Assembly (NCBI RefSeq): GCF_032854445.1
Contig: NC_088307.1
Coordinates: 3,348,001-3,412,000, forward strand
Direction: 5' to 3'
From: Liolophura sinensis
Lineage: Eukaryota; Mollusca; Polyplacophora; Chitonida; Chitonidae
DNA length: 64,000 nucleotides
Shown piece after piece: positions 26,701-33,815 of this stretch. The first letter of the stretch is position 1, and the number at the start of each line of letters is the position of its first letter. A program made the translations under genes and the position numbers. The notes below the pieces were generated by a model. The model was not told the origin of the DNA and did no database searches. It saw nothing but the letters and a program-made list of their open reading frames with translations.

Positions 26701-29700
26701 CAACGCTTCTGACTGCGGGACAGTTTTTTTCCCTCCAAATAATGAAGAGCAACCATAAAATCAGAAACCACTGTTAGCCTGATAATTCTTACCGCGAAAC
26801 GCGCACATATTATTCGCAACCGTGAATCAACAAGCTTGCACAATTAAACTTAAACGTTAGACCATTGCCAACAGTGTGCCCACTTAGGGTCGACTGGAGA
26901 GGAAGCGCCAGTCCTCCCACAAAACACTACCCACACAAAGTTTAATCCATCTTTTTGTAGTTCTATGAAATCGACGAATGCAACTATCAAAGCAACAACA
27001 ACGACAACTTCTGAGTCAGCCATCTGTCTTGAAGATTTATACAATCTTATAAGATAATAAAATCTTTATACAAAGTACTCCTCAAGCATACCAGGCAAAA
27101 CTATTCAAGAAGAAAACTTTTTTTGTAACTTTTGAGAAAAAAAAATGATTCTAAGGGTATGAATTTTACAAATGACTTAAATGACTGAATTAAGAGATGT
27201 CAGTTACAGCAACGTTTTGTTTCAAATTCCTTACCTAAAGCTATTAGTAAAAACTCCTGAACAAAATAACATTCATGTCCATGGTGCTATTTGTATTTGA
27301 TGTAGCGGAAATCGCAAATATAAAATAAATTTAAAAAAAAGAGATATGAATTAAACATCAATACAACAATTTCCTAAACAACTGTTTAGGTACTTAAGTT
27401 AATAAACTGTCTGCTAAGGAGTATTTCATTTAAAAAAGTTCTTCCCCTTTAAGGAATGCATTTAATGTGATACTGATGTCTGCTGGCAAGGCTTACATAT
27501 GTGAAAACATCCATTTTTTACTACCAGTGAAAGAGCTTTAATTCCACTCCAAGGGTGACATGGTATTAAAATTGACATATATTTAAACTATGACTTTAGA
27601 CCTAAACTGGCCTTGAATTACAACATACCCAACTCCAGCAGTGCCAAGTTCTTAGCGGCCGGGGACCGCAGGTCAGTGGATGCCCGGCTATTACATCTAT
27701 AACACTCATGCCCCATGCCTTTAATGAAGCGGTCCCCAGACACCTGCCTATTATGGCTAGAACACTTATCCCCCATGCCTTTAATGAAGCGGTTCCCGGA
27801 CACCTGGCTACTATAGCTAGAACACTCATGCGCCATGTCTTTAATGAAGCGGTTCCCAGACACTTGGCTATTATGGCTAGAACACTTATCCCCCATGCCT
27901 TTAATGAAGCGGTTCCCAGACACCTGGCTATTATGGCTAGAACACTTATCCCCCATGCCTTTAATAAAGTGGTCCTCAGACACCCGGCTATTATGGTCAG
28001 AACACTCATCCCCCATGCCTTTCATAAAGCGGTCCCCGGACACCTGGCTATTATGGCTAGAACATTCATCCCCCATGCCTTTAATGAAGAGGTTCCCAGA
28101 CACCCGGCTATTATGGCTAGAACACTTATCCCCCATGCCTTTAATAAAGTGGTCCTCAGACACCCGGCTATTATGGTCAGAACACTCATCCCCCATGCCT
28201 TTCATAAAGCGGTCCCCGGACACCTGGCTATTATGGCTAGAACGTTCATCCCCCATGTCTTTAATGAAGCGGTCCCCAGACACTTGGCTATTATGCCTAG
28301 AACACTCACGCACCATGTCTTTAATGAAGCGATCCCCGGACACCCGGCTACTATAGCTAGAACACTCATCCCCCATGCCTTTAATAAAGCTATCCCCGGC
28401 TACAACAAACAAGTTTTCAATCATGATATGAACACTAATAGCGTATTCCAAATAAGTACCTGACTCCCAAGGTTTTAAAGATGGCCTTACCTGCTGAATT
28501 TCCTTCTTCATCACTTGGCTAATATTGGAGGTGTCATCATCATCATCAGACTCCATGGACCCATCACTCTCCAAGTCATGAAGACTGGAATCAGGGCAGG
28601 TAACTCTGCTCTCCACAGGCGACTGTCCCCCCTGAATACAATGTGCCTCATCCTCTCTTCTATCATTATGTGGAACAGCTCTAATGATGGGACTGACACC
28701 TAAAAAATGTAAATATTATCCTTTTCCATTCTTGGAAGTAACATTAACTTGTTTCTTTTCTATCTGGGTACTTTCATATATAAGTGAGTGGGATTTGACA
28801 TCTCGCAAGTGGGGGTGAAGAGATTTCAGGAAGGCTTTTCACTTAACTCTACTTTATTTTTTGGGCTGGACAGTTGCACTTTTATGGTTACTATTTATTC
28901 TGACATTTATCCTCATCACATTCCAAAACAAATCTGCATTTTTCTGTAATTTGTACTTGCACTTCCTAGTGGATAAGCAGAGTCGGCATTTCAGGAGTCC
29001 CGCAAGTAGATATGGACAAGACAGTGTGGGGACTCTAGCAAACTAACACAGCTAAAAGGTGAGATTTTGCAGTATTGCTAGGGTGAACACAAATCTCACA
29101 AAGCGGGATCTGTCGTCTCAATGGCGCCGTTAGCAGCTGGGGTATAATCAGGCCTTTCAGCTGCATTAGTTCACCTGAGCTCCCCCCACCCTATCTCATC
29201 TGAACCTGCATGATCTCGCCAGCTTCCTGAAATGCCGACTTGGCTAATAACCATCAAGTCAGGCTATAAATACAATTCAACCAAAATGTTGGAGAGCACT
29301 CGCTATCCACATGAATTCTAAATTACATGTATTACGTAACCCGTCTCCACCTTGTCAGGCCCACAGCTACCCAACCATTTCAAAGACTTGCCTCGGAATC
29401 TATGAGTGAGAGGCATGTTGCCTAGGTCACGCTGGGGTTTGTTCTGGGGCTGGCTGTCACGTGCCGAAACACTGTTACTTCTCCATGGTTGGGATGGTTT
29501 CTGTGCTCCCTGCCAAGATTGCTGTTGGCCATGCCCTCTGCCCAAGTACACCATGTAGTCACTGCCATAACGCTCCATTGCCACAACAGACTGCCCATGC
29601 AGATAATCTATCACCTTATACAAGCTGTTAAAGCCTAAATGACGCCATTCAAACTGCACACCAAACCGCTTTAAAAAAGCTCCTTCCAACTGAGTGAGAC

Positions 29701-30154
29701 GTAACCCTGATCTGTAAGATTTCAAAAGTTCCAGGACCTGGTTTCTGGTGGATGCTGGCACAAAAGGCTGCGAGTCAGGGCGATGATAGTACCGTCCGCT
29801 CCCCACACTACGTTGACTAGACGAGCATCCCATGCGTCTTCGTCTTTGCTCTTTTTTAGCTTTGTCGGATAATCTCTGCCTTGAAACGAGACTAGCGATT
29901 CTTTTAGTTTCCTCATTTACAACGGCCTTTAAAATCATCTGACCGGCTTGCCAGGATACATGAACCACGTCTGGCATGTCTTTAACCATGTCTTCCACTC
30001 CATAGTAACCCAGTTCCCGATAGGGTAGCGTGCTGCCCACAAAACTAGCGTAATCATCTCTTAGTTGTTTAGCTGTCAAACCAATCGGTGTGGACAGTAA
30101 CAGCGACCGTATGTCTACTGCTACCTTTTCACGAAGCTCTAGAATATTGGTCAT
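8716..30154 (-). CDS. TDRD5: TDRD5 orthologue (LOTUS/Tudor domain protein), 13 exons, C-terminus not found
   Basis: Exons on the minus strand: 29392-30154, 28491-28699, 25460-25516, 24907-25051, 23492-23646, 22584-22692, 21738-21826, 16732-16964, 15315-15459, 14674-14735, 12704-12773, 11017-11097, 8716-8835. All phases join, giving 746 residues. The start is ATG at 30154 (MTNILELREKV). LOTUS (OST-HTH) domains lie at about 6-80, 135-205, 318-385 and 410-483. An extended Tudor domain covers about 549-740, with NINNPSRFWLQL, NWHRGVIV and the core VYYVDYGN. The first LOTUS plus the IASLVSRQRLS motif match TDRD5 better than TDRD7. Known family role: germ granule (nuage) scaffold in the piRNA pathway; Tudor aromatic residues bind methylated arginine and LOTUS domains bind Vasa/DDX4 or RNA. 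Intron 1 probably uses a GC donor (AG|GCAAGT). The last exon found ends at a donor at 8715, so at least one more exon is missing; vertebrate TDRD5 is about 980 residues. Introns hold five tandem arrays. Confidence 0.9.
9017..9102. repeat. 16 bp tandem repeat, about 5 copies
   Basis: GTAAAGTGCTGTGATG is repeated head to tail in TDRD5 intron 12. One copy carries a G-to-T change. Confidence 0.85.
9153..9360. promoter_or_regulatory. Two octamer (ATGCAAAT) sites plus an inverted CCAAT box
   Basis: ATGCAAAT occurs at 9153-9160 and 9291-9298, each in the same longer context (GTGGTCTYTGATATGCAAAT). GATTGGCTGA (inverted CCAAT) lies at 9351. The grouping resembles histone or snRNA-type upstream elements, but no such gene is seen nearby. 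It lies inside TDRD5 intron 12. Confidence 0.3.
9499..9525. other. Perfect 11 bp stem with 5 nt loop
   Basis: GTGTATACCAG is followed by GTGAA and then CTGGTATACAC. The arms are exactly complementary. The sequence does not match the histone mRNA stem-loop or a transcription terminator known to me. Confidence 0.6.
9965..10160. repeat. Tandem repeat, about 53-63 bp unit, 3 copies
   Basis: Copies carry AACCTTCAATCAAT, ATGACAGCCCATTATACATG and ACAGAAGTTAAAATAAAAAA blocks. The last two copies are almost identical. It lies in TDRD5 intron 12. Confidence 0.8.
10624..10770 (-). mobile_element. SINE family C copy, truncated
   Basis: Tail (TTGATTGGTGTTTTATGCCA) and body are present, ending near CCTTCCCACTTACGGC. 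The tRNA-like head is missing. Confidence 0.75.
11092..11400. repeat. 63 bp tandem array carrying the TDRD5 exon 12 splice acceptor
   Basis: Units start at 11092, 11155, 11218, 11281 and 11344, exactly 63 bp apart; the last is truncated. On the minus strand each unit contains GTGTATTTCAG followed by GGCTGGAC, which is the real exon 12 acceptor and first exon bases (junction at 11097/11098). The copies therefore place four extra acceptors upstream of exon 12. The 133-residue minus-strand reading frame through the array is not in the exon's reading frame. Confidence 0.9.
12203..12383. mobile_element. MITE-like element, TTCAACC family, copy 2 (right end decayed)
   Basis: Opens with CATTCTTCAACCCC and shares CATTCAAGCATACC, GGCATTATGCTCTGTAGACTG and AAAGTTGCTCTTTCA with copies at 3.1 and 36.1 kb. 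Confidence 0.5.
12551..12675 (-). mobile_element. SINE family C fragment
   Basis: Degraded tail (TTTGACTGGAGTTTTACCCC) and part of the body (AAACCCACGGCCATCTGCAG). The middle section has a deletion. It lies 30 bp from TDRD5 exon 11. Confidence 0.6.
12774..14385. repeat. 45 bp tandem array carrying the TDRD5 exon 11 splice acceptor, about 36 copies
   Basis: The array abuts exon 11 (junction 12773/12774). On the minus strand each unit ends TTGTTGTTTTAG|GAGG, matching the true acceptor TTGTTGTTTCAG|GAGG; several copies (near 13175, 13580, 13895) have the identical CAG form. The long plus-strand reading frames (127 and 322 residues, repeating MRMNSITRGLPPKTT) are products of a 45 bp unit without stops in that frame and not genes. 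A nine-unit block (405 bp) is itself duplicated: the series starting at 13010 recurs at 13415. Confidence 0.95.
14806..14998 (-). mobile_element. SINE family B copy with tRNA-like head
   Basis: The right end, read on the minus strand, gives a tRNA-like head with TAATGGTTAAAGTGTCTG (A-box region) and GGGTTCAAACCC (B box). The body has CCAATCCTGTTTCATTGCTG. The 3' tail is missing. Confidence 0.7.
15591..16569. mobile_element. 979 bp non-autonomous element with about 40 bp inverted ends
   Basis: The left end AAGTACTTATTATTCTCTGG and the right end (reverse complement AAGTACTTAATTTTCGTGTG) continue with matching GGAATT-ATTTTCGC blocks. No transposase reading frame lies between them and no clear target duplication is visible. 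It occupies TDRD5 intron 8. Confidence 0.5.
17351..21635. repeat. 92 bp satellite array, about 46 copies
   Basis: Highly homogeneous head-to-tail units containing GGTAGACCTAACCATGTTCA, CATCACAAGTTATATG and TTTATAATAGACTGAGACT. Variation is mainly single substitutions (AATATAAC versus AACATAAC; TTACTGG versus TAACTGG) and rare one- or two-base indels. It fills most of TDRD5 intron 7, between exons at 16964 and 21738. There are no open frames through it. Confidence 0.97.
22375..22462 (+). mobile_element. SINE family C 3' fragment
   Basis: Body remnant GGGGCTCTGCTGACTGCTG followed by the tail GTGAAATATTCTTGAGTACA and an A/T-rich end with AATAAATAATAA. Confidence 0.65.
22844..23107 (-). mobile_element. 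SINE family C, full length
   Basis: On the minus strand the element opens with a tRNA-like head (GGCCTCCGTGGCTCGGTCAG with A box; GAGTTCAAGTCCAGC with B box). It continues through the conserved core with GGTTTCCCCCAGGCTCTGCC and ends in the tail AGAATATTTCACTTATACGA (read on plus) and a T-rich run. It lies in TDRD5 intron 5. Confidence 0.9.
23664..24480. repeat. 37 bp tandem array next to the TDRD5 exon 5 acceptor, about 22 copies
   Basis: Units carry CTTCTGATGAAAGAGAGATT then a G-rich run and GGCTTCAG. On the minus strand the array is pyrimidine-rich with repeated CTCTCTTTCATCAG, and it stops about 17 bases upstream of the real exon 5 acceptor (ATCTGTTTCAG at 23647). Degenerate copies extend to about 24640. 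Small reading frames on both strands are repeat artefacts. Confidence 0.9.
24781..24886 (-). mobile_element. SINE family C, truncated
   Basis: Tail TTTGAGTGGTGTTTTTTACG and part of the body (CGAGGCAGAGCCTGGGG). It ends 21 bases from TDRD5 exon 4. Confidence 0.75.
25984..26162. mobile_element. MITE with TTAAAGGGATAC ends
   Basis: The left end TAAAGGGATACAGAATC continues to CTGATTGGCTTG. The right end, reverse complemented, reads TTTGAGGGATACGAAATT and continues to CTGATTGGCTG. The interior is about 115 bp and non-coding. It lies in TDRD5 intron 2. Confidence 0.6.
27690..28405. repeat. 60 bp tandem array, 12 copies, in TDRD5 intron 2
   Basis: Units of exactly 60 bp (20 codons) contain CCCCCATGCCTTTAATGAAG and GGCTATTATGGCTAGAACAC. 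Because the unit is a multiple of three, long open frames exist on both strands (up to 332 residues on minus, 251 on plus). The minus frame is continuous with TDRD5 exon 2, but exon 2 has a good donor (CAG|GTAAGG at 28490). Joining exon 2 to the exon at 25516 restores a complete LOTUS domain, so the array is intronic. A three-unit (180 bp) block is duplicated within it. Confidence 0.9.
28981..29240. mobile_element. MITE-like inverted-repeat element, about 260 bp
   Basis: AGTCGGCATTTCAGGA at the left is matched by TCCTGAAATGCCGACT at the right, a 16 bp perfect inverted pair. The interior is non-coding. It lies in TDRD5 intron 1; no target duplication is certain. Confidence 0.5.
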
Positions 30155-30574
30155 AATGTAACTTAACGTACACTACTAACTTTCTTGAACTTCCCATCAA
30201 AATATACACTCTTCGTTTCGAACTTTCCATTAATTCCTAAAGAACTCCTCGTCGACCAAACCCGAAATTCCAGCACTTTACGTACACTAATATTTTCCCG
30301 CGACCATGTGTCGAGTACTGCGCATGCGGGATGTGACAAGCCAAAATAAGAATCAGTTCAGTAAACGAAATTTAAACAAAGGCTACAAAACGTTACTTTT
30401 TTGACTACCGATTAAAATGAACAAACCCAATCAGCAGGAAGCAAGTCACAAGCGCAATACACCAAACTGTACTAAATATCCATAAAGTGGTTTTATTGCA
30501 GTGATCTGTTTCCATTCCTCCACGCTAGTTCTCATTTTAACGGACGCTGTATCCTGAAAGTTGAAATACTGACA
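30155..30574. promoter_or_regulatory. Divergent promoter interval between TDRD5 and TTC19
   Basis: Only 420 bp separate the two start codons, which point away from each other, so the promoters must overlap or adjoin. It contains TGCGCATGCGGG at 30319-30330, one base from the NRF-1 consensus YGCGCAYGCGCR, in keeping with a nuclear gene for a mitochondrial protein (TTC19). No TATA box is obvious for either gene. Confidence 0.6.
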
Positions 30575-31912
30575 ATGTTAGCGCTTTGCAGATGTAGAAA
30601 TGTCCAGCTTGCCAGATTGTTATCCATCTTAAAGTCTTGTCAGAGACAGGTTCTTGGTAAAACATGCAGTTTTCTTCGGTGTCAAGATGCCAAGCTACTG
30701 TCACCCAGGTAGTAGGGATTAGTGGGGTAGATTTGATAACATATTTTCATCACTGAAAAACAAATACAGTATATGGACTCACATTGTGCATAATTGCATA
30801 GGAAAGTTCATCAGAAAGTTGCGAAAGGTTGGTTGTTTACTCTGGGCCTGAAAATGACCGTCATAATATAGGTGAAAAATACGTATATTTGGCATTTAAC
30901 AATCATCTTTTGATCTTACTGTATTTCGGACAATAATCAAATAAACTAAATATAATGACGATATTTTTCTTGCAGAAGGTTCCCAGCAGTTGCCCTGGGC
31001 TTTACACTTCCAAGCTTCTTGGGATTGTTTGGACAGAAAGAAGAGGAAGAAGATCCTGTCATTATGTCAATGAAGAGAGCGAAATTAAGTCAGATGAGAG
31101 ATGATCTTGTTGGGGCAGAGCGATACTATCATGAGGCCTTGGCACAGGTGAACCAAAAAAGAGCAGCCAATAACATAACCGAAAAAGACTTTTTGTTTGC
31201 TGTTACGAATATAAATGATTGTTTGGCAGAGCTTGCTCTGGTTCAAGGACAGTTAGACACAGCAGACAGGTTGTATAAAGAGGTCATGAAAGGTTGCCTA
31301 CAAATTGGGTTGGAGCAGACTGATAATGCTATCGTGGAGTTGTCTATAAAGCTGGCAAGTATCTATGCCATGCAGAACAAAATGGCTGAAGCTAGATTGG
31401 GGTTTCAGCATGCTATACAGACACAGGAAAAGAAAATGATGGAGACAGAGAATCCAGATGAAAATACAAAAGCTCTTCTTGGGCTTGCATTGGAGTCATT
31501 TTCCCGGTTCCTTATGGTGCACAAGGAGTATGATGCGGCAGAAAAATATCTAACGAAGTCATACGATTTAGCAAAAGAAGTTCTGGGAGAGGAGCATCCA
31601 CAGACATTAGTAATTCTGAACGATCTCGCCACAATTGATATTATTAAAAAGAAATACAGCAAAGCCGAGGCGGCTGTGAAAAAGGCTATAGCAGTCGGTG
31701 AACGTGTGAAGTCACCAGACGTGGCCTCATTCTACTGTAACCTAGGGGCAGTTCATTTGAGGCAAGATCTTCACTTGGAGGCCAAAGCAGTGTGCACCAA
31801 AGCCAGATCAATGGCCGTGAAGGCCGGAGATGATGCTGCCAAAGTACACGCAGAACGATGTCTCAGAAAGGTGAAAGAAGTTGAGGAAAAACAACAGAAA
31901 CAAAAAGCTTGA
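30575..31912 (+). CDS. TTC19: TTC19, mitochondrial tetratricopeptide repeat protein 19
   Basis: Two coding exons, 30575-30708 and 30976-31912 (phase 2 junction, CCC AG|A), giving 356 residues; the human protein is about 380. The first 45 residues (MLALCRCRNVQLARLLSI onward) are basic, hydroxylated and free of acids near the start, as expected for a matrix presequence. A hydrophobic stretch FPAVALGFTLPSFLGLFG follows. The remainder is TPR helices, with family-typical blocks KRAKLSQMRDDLVGAERYY, DNAIVELSIKLASIYAMQN and GEEHPQTLVILNDLATID. Known role: inner mitochondrial membrane protein needed to maintain respiratory complex III by clearing Rieske-protein fragments. It ends in a lysine/glutamine-rich tail. 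It shares its promoter region with TDRD5. Confidence 0.93.
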
Positions 31913-32900
31913 TAGAATGTGAAGAGAGGCTATTCTCACTTTGTACAGAAATTTTGTGCCCTTAAGTGATGTCATTTGTTACATAGCGCTGTGATACAGG
32001 CCATACATGTGCCTGGTTAGAGAGAAAAATATCTATAAGACATCTTCATGAAAATGATGTGTGGTTAAAAACAGTATTTGAATTCTTAAAATTTTTATGG
32101 AGAAATGGTTTGTTTTAGTCTTTTATATGGAATGTTAAAGTTAACCATAAACATTTTTTATTACACTGCTATAAGTACATGTATATACAATGCTCTCTTG
32201 ATTGTTCATCTTGTTTAATATGACATATGAGGAAGAAAATGTTGTATGAAATCACAATTAGAACACTGATTATACATGTTCACCTACATGTATTTATGAT
32301 GTTACAAATCACACGGAAACACAAGTAGTGGTGGGGGGGAATTTGACTCAGCTCTATGCTGGTACCAATTCCACGAAGCCATTTCTGACGCAAGTCCAAA
32401 TTTACAAGATGATTTTAGAATTTATATTTGAGCCGTATAAGTTAAAATTTTGACCACATGGCCAGTATTATCTTAAAACACTCCCGTCAAAGGGCTTTGT
32501 GGAATCGGCCTCAGGACTTTATGATCAAATGGACATACAGGATGGTGGTTCAATCCCAGCCAGGGAACCAGGAAGTTTCAAGATTCCCTTGCATCTGGTG
32601 TTTCCAGGGCCTTGTCAACAGCACATTGTGTAGGGTCATTTTGTGGTCTTAAATTCACGTGTCCACCGTCCACATGGCATACACGAACAGTAACACAATA
32701 TTAGGGAGCGTTTGACCTCAAAAACGCCAGATGTTGAAACCCGCCTTTTTAGAACCCGGTGGCAGACCTATCATCCTCTAAGTAAAGCCGACTCTGCAGG
32801 GAAAAATCTGTTTGCCAGACTCACATGTTTGCATTGCCATGTCAGAGAGATTTTAAACTAGAGTTGCCTGGCTTGGGTTCTTGGGTACATGTATGGCATT
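31913..32900 (+). other. TTC19 3' region, no further gene seen
   Basis: AT-rich sequence after the TTC19 stop, presumably including its 3' UTR. Only short, unsupported reading frames are present. Confidence 0.35.
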
Positions 32901-33095
32901 ATTTATTTATTTTTTTTGGTGTTTTACGCAAGGCTCAAGAATGTTTCCCTTCTGTATGGCCTTATTTTGAGATGACACTCAGGTTTCTGACAGACATTCC
33001 CATGTACGACTGGAGAGACAGCCAGCATGAAATGGTCTTGAATTCACTTTGAGCACATTGGTGAGAGACCCTCACTAGCTCAGTCCGATAAGACA
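32901..33095 (-). mobile_element. SINE family C, diverged copy
   Basis: Tail TTTGGTGTTTTACGCAAGGC and AGAATGTTTCCCTT, body with AGAGACAGCCAGCATGA, and head remnant CATTGGTGAGAGACC. The central portion is rearranged. Confidence 0.6.
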
Positions 33096-33221
33096 TTTTC
33101 TACATGCAGCCAATCAGCCCTGTGGCTGAGGTCAGTGGCAGCGTTTACAACAACTGCATGCTTCATACAAATAGTTCATGCATGTATACATAATGGTATG
33201 AATGATAATATCCACCTCTTT

Positions 33222-33360
33222 GTTTTTAAGTACATGTATGTGACAGCAGATGAGTTTATGGCTGGCGAAAAGTGGAATAAACCACTACTTTTTAAGTACA
33301 TGGATGTGACAGCAGATGAGTTTATGGCTGGCGAAAAGTGGAATAAACCACTACTTTTTA
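33222..33360. repeat. 66 bp tandem duplication, 2 copies
   Basis: TTTTTAAGTACATG..GTGACAGCAGATGAG..AATAAACCACTAC occurs twice in succession with one or two differences. Confidence 0.85.
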
Positions 33361-33477
33361 CCAGACTGAAAGCCAAACCATCAAGAGCTGGAACTGAACG
33401 CGTAACCTCATTTAAACTATTTTAAGCCAGCAAAGTCTCCGGCAAGATTTCATGTACTCTTCTACCGAGGGATTTTG

Positions 33478-33815
33478 AATGAATGAGTGCTCGTGTTTTA
33501 GCGTCGTATTTAATAATTTTTCAGTCATATGGTGAGGAGAAGCCATTAGATGTGTATGCGTATACTGTGTTGCCGTTGTATAAGTGAAATATTCTTGATG
33601 ACGGAGTAAAGCTCGAATCAAATAAATATATCATGCTGAAGAAACCAGACATGACAACCCACCCAGTCACATTATACTAACACTGTGCAACCACTCTTGT
33701 TTCCTTGCTCTGTAATCTCTCATTGCTAAGCACCAAGCAAGGCAGCAACAAGAACCATATTTAAAGCCTGTGTTATGACCCCTGCTTTGATCCCGGGTCT
33801 CCCTATTTCATGGTA
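33478..33815 (-). mobile_element. SINE family B interrupted by a SINE C tail
   Basis: The family B tail and 5' part run from 33478 to about 33565. A truncated plus-strand SINE C tail (GTATAAGTGAAATATTCTTG .. ATCAAATAAATA, 33566-33632) intervenes, then family B continues (ACCCACCCAGTCACATTATA) to a degraded tRNA-like head. Confidence 0.7.

Noticed and set aside
26526-27044. Two minus-strand frames in TDRD5 intron 2 (one starting MADSEVVVVVALIVAF)
   Set aside because: Considered as a transposase start or alternative exon, but no transposase motif or splice support is visible.
27708-28463. 251- and 173-residue plus-strand frames antisense to TDRD5 intron 2
   Set aside because: Products of the 60 bp array; same explanation as the minus frame.
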